Of a stretch of DNA of 9,329 bases, positions 1 to 8,132 are shown in pieces. Positions within the stretch are counted from its first letter, which is position 1, and each line of letters begins with the position of its first letter. A model generated the notes under the pieces. It made no database searches. It was not told the origin of the DNA and saw nothing but the letters and a program-made list of their open reading frames with translations. Made by a program: the position numbers and the translations under genes. The stretch comes from JBGZFC01 sp964631255 (GTDB taxonomy: Bacteria; Bacteroidota; Bacteroidia; Bacteroidales; Dysgonomonadaceae), in NCBI GenBank assembly GCA_964631255.1, contig CAZVWS010000065.1, forward strand, positions 1 to 9,329. The letters are read 5' to 3'.

Positions 1-18
1 TCTAACATCTAACAGTCT
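1..18 (+). repeat. AT-rich TCTAA repeat in the leader of the first permease
   Basis: TCTAA occurs at 1 and 8, followed by TCTCA at 16, giving 7- and 8-base steps. The first 12 bases (TCTAACATCTAA) are identical to 7386-7397, just before the ATPase gene. The window begins inside this spacer, so the repeat may be longer. Confidence 0.6.
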
Positions 19-25
19 CAAAACA

Positions 26-2395
26 ATGAAAAATCTAAAAATAGCTTTTCGCAATCTATTGAAATCAAAAACGGTAAGTGTAATCAACTTGCTTGGGCTT
101 ACGCTGGGCATTGTTATCAGCATTCTGCTTTTGTCGTATGCACAGCAGGAAAAAGATACCGACAAATTCATCGAAGATTACGATAATATTTATCGCATCT
201 CCATAAATCCCAATAGTACTACAATTGCTCGTCCTATGGTTGACCTGCTTAGGAACAGCCTTCCAGATATGCCGATTACTTATTGTACTGAAGATTGGGC
301 AAAACAAACTTTTTTGACAGATGATGCGGGAAATTCTTATAAAATAAATCATTTACTCAACGCAGACTCTACTTTTTTCAATGTGTTCCAATTCGACGCC
401 GTTGCGGGAAATCCGCGACGCGCGTTGGATGTTACATCACAAATTGTGCTGAAAGAGAGTTTAGCGAAGAAAATTTTCGGGGACGAAGATCCTATTGGTA
501 AAATTGTTCACCTCAATACATCGTACTACGGTAACGAGCCTTTGGAAGTAAGTGCGGTTTTGAAGGATTTTCCGGAAAACTCTTCGTGGCAATTCGATGC
601 TGCCATTTCGGTTTACTTGAACGACAAAAGGTTGGATTGGTATGCCCAAAATGCCAACCGCTGGGGAGGACGAAATTACTCTGCATTCTGCCGACTGCCT
701 AGTAATGTAAATCCCGATAACATAAGCAAACAACTAACTGAGTTGTCAAAAAGCTCCATCGTGGTAGAAAACACGGAAGGACTTAATTTCTCTATCGAGC
801 CTTTTTCCCACATATATTTTCACGACCCAACGGCTTCGATGAGTCCTCCAAAACTAAAATCGGGCAACCTGCAAATGATAAATGTATTGGAACTAATAGC
901 TGTTCTTATTCTTTTGATGGCGTGCATCAACTACGTGAATTTGGTTTCGGCACAACGTCAAAAACGCAACAAAAGCGTGGCAGTCATTAAAATGCTGGGC
1001 AGTCAAACGTGGGGCGTGGTGCAGATTTTTCTTTTCGAAGCGGCATTGCTGCTGTTGGCTGTGGCGGGATTGAGCGTTTTCGCGATACCTTTCGTGTTAG
1101 ACTTTTTCAACGGATTGATGGATACGCACTATACGCCGTCGCTGTTTCTGATGCCGCAAAACATTGCGCTGGCGGTGGGCATTCTGGGTTTCACGTTGCT
1201 GATAACCGGATTGCTGCCCGGACTTATTTTCAGTCGATACCAAGCCTTGCGATTGATGAAGCCGATGGCGGAAAAGCCACGCGGCGGATTCTTCAGAAAT
1301 GCTTTGCCCGTGTTGCAATTTTCGATAGCCATTGCGCTTATTGCCTGTTTATTTACGATAAAAAAGCAAAATGATATGATGCTTGCCAAAAATCCCGGAT
1401 ACCAACGTGAACATGTGCTTTATACTTTTATCAATCCGGAAGTTAGAAGTCAATCGCAGGCATTGGTAAATGATTTAAAATCCATTTCGGGCGTGGCGGA
1501 TATAACCTTTGCCGATGGCGATTTGGTGCAAATTACGCAAAACTGGGGCGCAAATTTCTCTTATGATGGAGAAGAGAAGATGATTGGATTCGATAAAATT
1601 GGTGTAAGTCCTAATTTCTTTGACTTTTTCGGAATGAAACTTGTGCAAGGACACAATTTTACCAAAAAAGAGTATAACCTGGAAGAAGCCATCTTCAATC
1701 AAACCGCCATTCGCGAGTTTGGCATTGACGATTTGGAAAAAGCGAGGGTACTCAGGAACGGAAGAATTATTGGTGTAGTGGAAGATTTTAACTTGCGTTC
1801 GGCGCATACACCCATTGCGCCTGTAGGTTTTTTCTGTGAGGGAAATATATCCAACCATATTTATCTAAAAACCAACACCCAAACATATGACCAACTGAAA
1901 ACATTGATTGCCGATGTGGAACAAAAATGGAATAAACTCTCACCCAATATTCCGTTCGAATATCGTTTTTTAGATGCCGAGTGGGATAATCTATATAAAA
2001 AAGAAACTCAGTTTCAGAAATTACTCACGCACGCCGGGTGGATTTCCATTTTCATTGCCTGCTTGGGCCTGTTCGGGTTGAGTATGTTTGTTGCCGAACA
2101 GCGCACCAAAGAAATCGGCATCCGAAAAATCAACGGTGCTACCATTACCGAAATATTAGCTCTGCTCAACAAAAGTTTCGTCAAATGGATAATTATTGCT
2201 TTTGTCATTGCCACACCGCTGGCCTATTATGCTATGAACAAGTGGCTCGAAAACTTTGCCTACAAAACTACGCTCAGCTGGTGGATTTTTGCCCTTGCGG
2301 GCATTGCTGCTCTTTTGGTAGCATTGATAACCGTGAGTTGGCAAAGCTGGCGCGCGGCAACCAAAAATCCGGTAAAAGCGTTGCGATATGAGTAA
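26..2395 (+). CDS. FtsX/MacB-type ABC transporter permease (first of three)
   Basis: Inner-membrane permease, 789 residues, expected to work with a separate MacB/LolD-like ATPase. Predicted layout: TM1 about 18-40; periplasmic MacB-like core domain about 43-280; TM2 284-308, TM3 331-360 and TM4 379-403; TM5 425-447; a second periplasmic domain about 450-668; TM6 671-692; TM7 720-743; TM8 752-775. The FtsX signature RTKEIGIRKINGAT begins at residue 693 after TM6, and a weaker counterpart (VAVIKMLGSQ) follows TM2. The C-terminus is NPVKALRYE, typical of the family. The ATG at 26 fits the usual MKNLKIAFRNL start and has an A-rich leader without Shine-Dalgarno. Its leader resembles that of the ATPase gene, so another operon gene may lie upstream. 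In this family such proteins serve in efflux, lipoprotein release or envelope stress; the substrate here is unknown. Family call is firm, function is not. Confidence 0.93.
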   Translation: MKNLKIAFRNLLKSKTVSVINLLGLTLGIVISILLLSYAQQEKDTDKFIEDYDNIYRISINPNSTTIARPMVDLLRNSLPDMPITYCTEDWAKQTFLTDDAGNSYKINHLLNADSTFFNVFQFDAVAGNPRRALDVTSQIVLKESLAKKIFGDEDPIGKIVHLNTSYYGNEPLEVSAVLKDFPENSSWQFDAAISVYLNDKRLDWYAQNANRWGGRNYSAFCRLPSNVNPDNISKQLTELSKSSIVVENTEGLNFSIEPFSHIYFHDPTASMSPPKLKSGNLQMINVLELIAVLILLMACINYVNLVSAQRQKRNKSVAVIKMLGSQTWGVVQIFLFEAALLLLAVAGLSVFAIPFVLDFFNGLMDTHYTPSLFLMPQNIALAVGILGFTLLITGLLPGLIFSRYQALRLMKPMAEKPRGGFFRNALPVLQFSIAIALIACLFTIKKQNDMMLAKNPGYQREHVLYTFINPEVRSQSQALVNDLKSISGVADITFADGDLVQITQNWGANFSYDGEEKMIGFDKIGVSPNFFDFFGMKLVQGHNFTKKEYNLEEAIFNQTAIREFGIDDLEKARVLRNGRIIGVVEDFNLRSAHTPIAPVGFFCEGNISNHIYLKTNTQTYDQLKTLIADVEQKWNKLSPNIPFEYRFLDAEWDNLYKKETQFQKLLTHAGWISIFIACLGLFGLSMFVAEQRTKEIGIRKINGATITEILALLNKSFVKWIIIAFVIATPLAYYAMNKWLENFAYKTTLSWWIFALAGIAALLVALITVSWQSWRAATKNPVKALRYE

Positions 2396-2410
2396 AATAG
2401 TTATCAGTTT

Positions 2411-2438
2411 ACAGTAAACAGTAAACAGTAATCAGTAA
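2411..2438 (+). repeat. Four tandem heptamers ACAGTAA in the spacer before the second permease
   Basis: Three exact copies of ACAGTAA are followed by one TCAGTAA, end to end. The flanking bases 2407-2419 (GTTTACAGTAAAC) also form a near-palindrome around one central base. It lies 16 bases after the stop of the first permease and upstream of the palindromic element. Confidence 0.8.
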
Positions 2439-2459
2439 AATCAACCGCTGCCCGAAACC

Positions 2460-2512
2460 GTAGAGACGCCATATTATGACGTCTTTACACCTCCGACGGG
2501 CAGGGGTGTAAA
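2460..2512 (+). repeat. REP-like element with two overlapping hairpins
   Basis: The first palindrome, 2460-2488, pairs GTAGAGACG with CGTCTTTAC (one G-U pair) and continues inward almost perfectly to the centre. The second pairs TTTACACC (2484-2491) with GGTGTAAA (2505-2512), eight perfect base pairs plus up to two more. The two stems share TTTAC at 2484-2488, so in RNA they exclude each other. There is no U-tract, so it is not a normal terminator. It sits in a 135-base spacer and looks like a dispersed palindromic repeat, but only one copy is in view. Confidence 0.6.
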
Positions 2513-2530
2513 TCGCAAATAAATCAAAAT

Positions 2531-3274
2531 ATGAAAGATATTCTTTTCTCTCTCCGAAAATTAAAACGCAACAAATTATTGCTTCGTGTTGGTATTCCCG
2601 GGTTGGCAATCGGATTATCGGTGGTGTTGTTGCTGATTTGCTATTTGCGGCGCGAATACAGTTTCGACAAACATTTTGCCACGAAAAACCGCGTGGTACG
2701 GCTCTATAATAGCGACACAAGCGGGGAGCACGGCACATTTGGCATCTCATTGCGCAAATCATACGAAGAAGTGCCGCCCAAGGTGGCGGAAGTGGAAGCT
2801 GCCGCGCAAATCTTCAACGACCGTGTAAGCAACTTGAAGGTTGTAGAGAGCGGCGAAACATTTTCAGACGTACACTCACTATACACCGATAACGAATTTT
2901 TTGATGTATTTGCCCAAAAACTCATTCAAGGCAATGCAGCCGACGCGTTGAGGGGAAAAAACAAGGTGGTACTCTCCGAAACTGCCGCGCTCAAATATTT
3001 CGGCACAACCGATTGTGTAGGGAAACAATTGGAAATGGAATCGTGGGGCACACCGCAATACATCGTTACCGGCGTGGTGGAGGATTTACCCGATAATTCG
3101 CATTTCAAATTTGAAATCTTGGTGTCGATGGAAACACTCCCGTTGAATGAGTTCAATATGGAATTTCAAACCTATTATCTTATCAAAAAAGGAGCCGATG
3201 TTGCCGCAGTTTCCAAAAAAATAGAGAAAGCAAATGATGAAGTGATGAAGCTTTTTTGGATAGAACCGGATTAA
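2531..3274 (+). CDS. Second ABC permease, N-terminal part (frameshifted)
   Basis: Encodes 247 residues: a short cytoplasmic start (MKDILFSLRKLKRNK), TM1 about 17-40, and most of the first MacB-like periplasmic domain. It then stops, after KLFWIEPD, just before TM2 should begin. Both intact neighbours are about 800 residues, so this is a broken piece. The missing remainder is found directly downstream in the -1 frame (3256-4878). The switch lies in a T6 run at 3252-3257: with seven Ts the reading is KLFLDRTGLK and continues without a stop to 4878, giving 782 residues. By itself this piece lacks both FtsX segments and could not act as a permease. The cause may be a sequencing error, a real mutation, or slippage during expression. 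Confidence 0.85.
   Translation: MKDILFSLRKLKRNKLLLRVGIPGLAIGLSVVLLLICYLRREYSFDKHFATKNRVVRLYNSDTSGEHGTFGISLRKSYEEVPPKVAEVEAAAQIFNDRVSNLKVVESGETFSDVHSLYTDNEFFDVFAQKLIQGNAADALRGKNKVVLSETAALKYFGTTDCVGKQLEMESWGTPQYIVTGVVEDLPDNSHFKFEILVSMETLPLNEFNMEFQTYYLIKKGADVAAVSKKIEKANDEVMKLFWIEPD
3252..3257 (+). other. T6 run at the frameshift in the second permease
   Basis: The zero frame reads AAG CTT TTT TGG ATA and ends at TAA 3272-3274. One extra T, or a -1 slip, gives AAG CTT TTT TTG GAT AGA and joins the 540-codon downstream frame. The zero-frame codons do not form a classical X-XXY-YYZ slippery heptamer, so polymerase slippage, length variation or a sequencing miscall fits better than programmed ribosomal frameshifting. 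Confidence 0.85.
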
Positions 3275-4878
3275 AAACGGTTTCTCAAACCCGTTTGTTG
3301 AAAGATATTCATTTTTTCACGCAATCACGTCAGGAAATCGTTCCCACAGTTACTATCAAGTATTTGTGGTTAGTAGCCGCTATTGCGTTGTTGGTGCTTT
3401 TGATAGCGCTTGCCAACTTCATCAATTTGTATGCTTTACACAGCAATACCCGCGTAAACGAAGTGGCTATGCGCAAATCATTGGGTGCATCACAAGCCGA
3501 ATTGGCACGATTGTTTCTTTCCGACACGTTCATTATGGCAATATTAGCTTTCGCCGTCGCCATTTTTCTTACCAACTTGGTGACTCCCTATTTCTCCAAA
3601 ATACTCAACTCAAAAGTTACTATTTCCGAATTGTTTAGCACGGAAGGAAGTCTTGCGGTAGTGGTAATATTGCTGATAATCGTCATCGTTTCCGGCATTT
3701 ATCCGCTTTTCTCCATATCAAAAAATAATTTGGCATTGGGCGTAAAAGGGAAAACCGGGCAGGTAAAACGTAAAAGTTTTGCTACTCAAACGGCATTGGT
3801 GTTGCAATTCAGTATTACGGCATTTTTACTGACGGCGGTAATAATCTTCTATTCCCAAATGCAATATATGAAATCCATTCCTTTGGGTTTCAACCCCGAT
3901 AATCTGGAACAATTTCCTGCTACAAGCCAAATATTAAGTGAGAAAATGAGCAGCATAAAAGAAGAAGTGAGTAATTTGCCTTTCGTTGAAAGTGCGGCAA
4001 CCTCCAACCATCAAATGGGTGGAAGCCCAAGCGGTCAAGGTATCGCCAACTATGGAAGCGAAAAGACTATACCCATAAACGAGTATCGCACCACACCCGG
4101 CTTTGCGGAAACAATGCAATTGAACCTTGTTGCGGGAGATTTCTTTGCCGAAAACGCCGAAAACGAAATCATTCTCAATGAAGCCGCCATCAAGAAATTG
4201 GGGTTGGACGATCCGGTGGGAAAACGTGTGCTATACAAAGGCAAACCGGTAACGGTTCGGGGCGTGGTGAAGGATTTTTATTATACCGAAAATTCCGGAA
4301 AAAATATTGAACCACTTGTTTTGACTCCTTATGTTTACTCGGAAGAGTTGTTATACGTTCGTACCAGACAAGAAATGACGGCGGCTCAGCGATTACAAAT
4401 TGCTTCTATTTTCAAAAAATTTGACGATACGTATGTACTCGAAAGCCATACAGTAAATGACCTTTATGCCGGAAAATTCAGAGAAGAAGAGAAAACACTC
4501 AAAATGGTGGGAACGGGAACACTTCTGGCTATTTTGCTGTGTATATCGGGCTTGGTGGCGCTTTCGTTACTCAACGTAAACCGCCGCACCAAAGAAATAG
4601 GCGTACGTAAAATCATGGGCAGCACCGAATGGCAGATTTTGAGTATGCTCATCGGGCAAGCACTTTTATGGATATTTGTCGCGTGCCTCATAGGTTTCTT
4701 TGTCAGCTATTGGGTGATGCAGGATACGTTGCAGAATTTTGCAAACAGAATTACCATAACACCCATTTATTTTTTAGGAAGTGGACTGATTATATTAATT
4801 ATCACATTACTGGCAATTGGCTGGCAAAGCTGGCGTGCGGCAAACCGAAATCCGGTGGAAGCGTTGCGGTATGAATAA
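3256..4878 (+). CDS. Second ABC permease, C-terminal part (frameshifted)
   Basis: Open for 540 codons in the -1 frame relative to the preceding piece. It contains TM2 (about residues 36-59 of this piece), an FtsX-type loop VAMRKSLGASQ, TM3 and TM4, TM5 before the second periplasmic domain, then TM6 followed by RRTKEIGVRKIMGST near residue 444, TM7, TM8 and the family C-terminus NPVEALRYE. The only start at its head is a TTG inside the T run at 3256-3258, with no leader of its own, so it is unlikely to be an independent gene; it is the rest of the second permease. All conserved permease motifs are intact, with no further stops, which suggests the break is recent, artefactual or bypassed. The stop is followed by a 63-base spacer to the third permease. 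Confidence 0.87.
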   Translation: MDRTGLKTVSQTRLLKDIHFFTQSRQEIVPTVTIKYLWLVAAIALLVLLIALANFINLYALHSNTRVNEVAMRKSLGASQAELARLFLSDTFIMAILAFAVAIFLTNLVTPYFSKILNSKVTISELFSTEGSLAVVVILLIIVIVSGIYPLFSISKNNLALGVKGKTGQVKRKSFATQTALVLQFSITAFLLTAVIIFYSQMQYMKSIPLGFNPDNLEQFPATSQILSEKMSSIKEEVSNLPFVESAATSNHQMGGSPSGQGIANYGSEKTIPINEYRTTPGFAETMQLNLVAGDFFAENAENEIILNEAAIKKLGLDDPVGKRVLYKGKPVTVRGVVKDFYYTENSGKNIEPLVLTPYVYSEELLYVRTRQEMTAAQRLQIASIFKKFDDTYVLESHTVNDLYAGKFREEEKTLKMVGTGTLLAILLCISGLVALSLLNVNRRTKEIGVRKIMGSTEWQILSMLIGQALLWIFVACLIGFFVSYWVMQDTLQNFANRITITPIYFLGSGLIILIITLLAIGWQSWRAANRNPVEALRYE

Positions 4879-4891
4879 ATCAATTAACTAT

Positions 4892-4935
4892 GGTCTATCT
4901 AAATATCTATTAGTCTAATTATCTTATAATCTTTA
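4892..4935 (+). repeat. Degenerate octamer repeat in the leader of the third permease
   Basis: TCT trinucleotides fall at 4894, 4898, 4906, 4914, 4922 and 4930: five of them on a strict 8-base step, with units such as TATCTAAA, TATCTATT, AGTCTAAT and TATCTTAT. The array ends about 7 bases before the ATG at 4942. It has the same flavour as the leaders at 1-18 and 7362-7405. Confidence 0.65.
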
Positions 4936-4941
4936 AAAAAT

Positions 4942-7347
4942 ATGAATCCTTTTCTTTTAGCTATCCGAAAACTCTTTCGCAAGGGAGAACACACCGCCAC
5001 GCGGATCATATCGCTTGCTACAGGTCTCACATTCAGTTTGATTCTGCTTGCCGAAGTGTTTTACTATTATAGTTTTGATAGTTTTTATGCTGATGCCGAC
5101 AGGCTATTTGTTGTGAACGAAAGCTTTAATCCTGATGTACAATCAGAAAAACTAAGCACTTACAACAATGTCAGCGGTGCCATCGGACCTGGCATGAAGG
5201 CCGAAGTACCCGGAGTAGAAGTTGCCACCCGTATGACATCTATTGGTAAACAGGCTTTTTTCTCGGAAGATGATCTCATTTATCAAGCTAAACTTGTGTT
5301 TGCCGACGAACATCTCCCTTCTATTCTTCCACGCGCGATGCTTGCCGGAAGTACAGCATCCGAAATTTTACGAACTCCTATGACGTGCATGGTTTCCAAT
5401 GAAATTGCCGAGAATATGGGCGGAAATGTTGTAGGAAAAACGATAGAACCCAAAAACTATCCGGGCAAAAAGTTGACTATCGGTGGTGTATTCGAAAAAC
5501 TTCCGGAAAATAGTAATTACACGTTCGACATAGCCATTTCTATGCCCTCTATTGGCCATTTCACGTGGGACGGTACAGAAAACTGGCTGGGAAACGACCG
5601 GTATTACACGGTAGTGAAGCTTGCCAAAGGCATTACCCCCGAAAGTCTAGCCCCTGCCGTACGAGCCATGCAAGAAAAACACCAAGACATTGCCGATTTG
5701 GAAGCCAAAGGTTCTGTTTTAAAATACTCTTTCGAGCCGCTTTTGAAAGTAATGCCCAATGCTGTGAAGAATATGATCTTTATTTTGAGTGCCATCGCGC
5801 TGGTGGTATTGTTTGTGTCAGTAATGAATTATATGCTGCTCACGATAAGCACGTTGGTAAACCGCGCCAAAACATCTGCCATTCACAAATGTTACGGCGC
5901 CGAAAAGCACAATTTAGTAGGGATGATTTTTGCCGAAAGTATGCTCATCTTTGGAATTTCGTTATTGGTTGCTTTTGGGTTAATCCTGATGTTAAAACCC
6001 GTTGCCGAAGCACAAGTAGGGCATAGCCTCAGCGCCATGCTCAATACACACGTTGTTATTCCTATTTTGTTGATTTTGTCTGTGTTGGTTTTGGTTATCG
6101 GCTATGTGCCCGGGCGTGTTTTTGCGCAAACACCGGTTGCCGCGGCGTTTCGCACGTATCGTCAACAAGGTACGCGATGGAAAAAAACATTATTAGCCAT
6201 TCAATTCACAGGTGCATCACTTATTCTCGCTATGCTGTTTGTGGTAAGTATGCAGTATGAGAAAGTAAAAAACGCCGACCACGGATACGCTGTTGACAAT
6301 GTATATTTTGGTTCTGTAAGCGGAATGGATCCGCACAAAATACAAACGGTGCTCAATCAACTAACAGCTCTTCCCGAAGTAGAAATGGCGGGTCTGGGAG
6401 TTACTTTACCTGTTTTCGGAACCTCGGGTAACAATGTTTTTTCGCCCGACGGAGAAAAGGAATTGTTCAACGTGAACGATTTTTATTACATTGATGACAC
6501 GTATCTTTCCATCCTCGAAATTCCCGTTACCGAAGGGCAGCCGTTCCGGGCAGGAGAAACTTCACCGGGCAATGTACTTATCAGTCAAAAAGCCGCAGAC
6601 CTACTCATTCTCAACAACGGTTGGCACGATGGCGTGGTAGGACACGATATTTCTATCTCGGAACATAACAATGAAGGAACTTCGCGTATCGCGGGCGTAT
6701 TCCCAGATGTGATAGTGGGTTCTGCTATGAGTCAGAACACTCGTCCTTCGGTGTTTTTCTATTTGCCTCGTGAAAGAATGATACAGATATTTGAACAATA
6801 CCCGAGTTTCGGATTTTATGTATTAATAAAGACGACGCAAGGCAAGCATCCCAATATCATTCAAACGTTTACCAATATCTTCAACGATGCCATTCCTCGC
6901 GGCGAAGCCGAAGTAGAAAGTTTGGCGGCAGTACAAGAAAACTCGTATCAAGCGCAAAAGGGTTTCCGAAATGCAATTTATGCAGGTTCCCTTGTTGTTT
7001 TGCTTGTTACTATAATGGGTTTATTGGGATACTTGAACGACGAGATTGCACGTTTTCGCAAAAGTCTTGCCATTCGTAAAATAAACGGTGCAACGATAAT
7101 AGATATCGTGAAGATTTTTGTCCTTAGCGTTGGCAAACTGGCTGTTCCGTGTGTTATTATCGGATTGGTAGGAGCTTGGTATTTAGCTCAAATGTGGATG
7201 AGCAATTTCACGATGAAAATAGAACTGCATTGGTGGATTTTTGTGCTGGCTGGCTTTATTATTCTACTGCTAACTACTACCGTATCGGTGCTAAATTCTT
7301 TGAAGGAGGCAATGCAAAATCCGATAAAATCGCTTCGCTACGAATAA
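4942..7347 (+). CDS. FtsX/MacB-type ABC transporter permease (third, divergent)
   Basis: Inner-membrane permease of 801 residues with the same layout as the other two: TM1 about 21-45, first periplasmic domain to about 272, TM2 276-298, TM3 328-352, TM4 372-394, TM5 416-438, second periplasmic domain to about 676, TM6 679-700, TM7 733-756, TM8 764-787. It ends NPIKSLRYE. It is the most divergent of the three. After TM6 the usual RTKEIGIRK is replaced by RFRKSLAIRKINGAT, and the segment after TM2 reads TSAIHKCYGAEK in place of a K-x-LGA form. That could mean a specialised, perhaps asymmetric, role in pairing with the ATPase. The start MNPFLLAIRKLFRK matches the family and has an A-rich leader. 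Spacers of 63 bases before and 62 after support one transcript. Substrate unknown. Confidence 0.9.
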   Translation: MNPFLLAIRKLFRKGEHTATRIISLATGLTFSLILLAEVFYYYSFDSFYADADRLFVVNESFNPDVQSEKLSTYNNVSGAIGPGMKAEVPGVEVATRMTSIGKQAFFSEDDLIYQAKLVFADEHLPSILPRAMLAGSTASEILRTPMTCMVSNEIAENMGGNVVGKTIEPKNYPGKKLTIGGVFEKLPENSNYTFDIAISMPSIGHFTWDGTENWLGNDRYYTVVKLAKGITPESLAPAVRAMQEKHQDIADLEAKGSVLKYSFEPLLKVMPNAVKNMIFILSAIALVVLFVSVMNYMLLTISTLVNRAKTSAIHKCYGAEKHNLVGMIFAESMLIFGISLLVAFGLILMLKPVAEAQVGHSLSAMLNTHVVIPILLILSVLVLVIGYVPGRVFAQTPVAAAFRTYRQQGTRWKKTLLAIQFTGASLILAMLFVVSMQYEKVKNADHGYAVDNVYFGSVSGMDPHKIQTVLNQLTALPEVEMAGLGVTLPVFGTSGNNVFSPDGEKELFNVNDFYYIDDTYLSILEIPVTEGQPFRAGETSPGNVLISQKAADLLILNNGWHDGVVGHDISISEHNNEGTSRIAGVFPDVIVGSAMSQNTRPSVFFYLPRERMIQIFEQYPSFGFYVLIKTTQGKHPNIIQTFTNIFNDAIPRGEAEVESLAAVQENSYQAQKGFRNAIYAGSLVVLLVTIMGLLGYLNDEIARFRKSLAIRKINGATIIDIVKIFVLSVGKLAVPCVIIGLVGAWYLAQMWMSNFTMKIELHWWIFVLAGFIILLLTTTVSVLNSLKEAMQNPIKSLRYE

Positions 7348-7361
7348 ACAATATAAATAAA

Positions 7362-7405
7362 AGTCTGACATTAGTCATCCAATAGTCTAACATCTAATAA
7401 TCTAA
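7362..7405 (+). repeat. AT-rich AGTCTAA/CATCTAA repeat in the ATPase leader
   Basis: Units include AGTCTGAC, ATTAGTC, AGTCTAAC, ATCTAAT and AATCTAA. TCTAA lies at 7386, 7393 and 7401 (steps of 7 and 8), the same spacing as at 1, 8 and 16. The array ends five bases before the ATG and fills most of the spacer after the third permease. Confidence 0.65.
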
Positions 7406-7409
7406 AAAT

Positions 7410-8075
7410 ATGATTCATTTAAAGGATATCGACAAATATTACGATTCCAAATTTCAACGCACATTTGTGCTCAAAGGAATTAATCTGGAAGTAAAAGAAG
7501 GGGAATTTCTATCTATTATGGGACCCAGTGGTTCGGGCAAATCAACGCTGCTCCACATCATCGGGCTGCTGGATTCTCCCTCCGCCGGCGAATACTGGCT
7601 CTACGACACTAACGTGGCGCAACTCAGTGAAAAAAATCGGGGAAAATACCACCGCGATTTCGTGGGTTTCATCTTTCAGGCATATCATCTTATCGAAGAA
7701 ATGACCGTGTACGAAAATATCGAAACACCACTCGTGTACAAGGGTGTGAAGCGCAAAGACCGCCAGGCGATGATTGCTGACTTACTAGACCGATTCGGGA
7801 TGGTGGCCAAAAAAGATTTGTTCCCGCAGCAACTATCGGGCGGACAGCAACAGTTGGTAGGAATAGCTCGTGCTATTGTGGGTAAACCTAAACTGCTGCT
7901 TGCCGATGAGCCCACCGGTAACCTGCACAGCAAGCAAGGTGAAATGATCATGGAAACCCTCAAAGAGTTGCACAACGATGGAATGACCATTATACAAGTT
8001 ACTCACAACGACAAATTTGCAGCCTACGGCGAAAGGATTGTACAATTGGAAGATGGAATGATTGGGACGATGTAA
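7410..8075 (+). CDS. ABC transporter ATP-binding protein, LolD/MacB-like
   Basis: Cytoplasmic nucleotide-binding subunit of 221 residues, about the normal length, that hydrolyses ATP to drive the neighbouring permeases. Visible motifs: aromatic A-loop near Y10-Y11, Walker A GPSGSGKST (38-46, K44), Q-loop Q90, signature LSGGQ (142-146), Walker B KLLLADEP (161-168, catalytic E167), and H-loop H199. Two positions differ from the common LolD/MacB form: the signature continues QQLV in place of QQRV (L149), and the D-loop reads TGNLHS in place of TGNLDS (H173). I recall both in Bacteroidota members of this family, so they are probably subgroup traits and not damage. It is the last gene of the operon, 62 bases after the third permease, and is the only ATPase in view for three permeases. 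No clear terminator follows directly; the next strong one is at 8301-8341. Confidence 0.96.
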   Translation: MIHLKDIDKYYDSKFQRTFVLKGINLEVKEGEFLSIMGPSGSGKSTLLHIIGLLDSPSAGEYWLYDTNVAQLSEKNRGKYHRDFVGFIFQAYHLIEEMTVYENIETPLVYKGVKRKDRQAMIADLLDRFGMVAKKDLFPQQLSGGQQQLVGIARAIVGKPKLLLADEPTGNLHSKQGEMIMETLKELHNDGMTIIQVTHNDKFAAYGERIVQLEDGMIGTM

Positions 8076-8132
8076 AATTCCTTTCTATCAAAAAAGTTTT
8101 GTGAGGATTTCTCCGTTTTAAAAGAAATAGTT

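Noticed and set aside
1009..1374. 121-codon frame inside the first permease
   Set aside because: It overlaps a fully conserved permease segment in another frame and has no start signal or domain.
2460..2512. Intrinsic terminator between the first and second permease
   Set aside because: The stems are not followed by a T-tract; the second ends in GGTGTAAATCG.
3252..3257. Programmed -1 ribosomal frameshift
   Set aside because: The zero-frame codons CTT TTT TGG do not give an X-XXY-YYZ heptamer and no clear downstream stem was seen, so slippage or error is preferred.
8091..8120. Terminator right after the ATPase gene
   Set aside because: Only a three-pair GAG/CTC stem near the T-rich bases; too weak to call.
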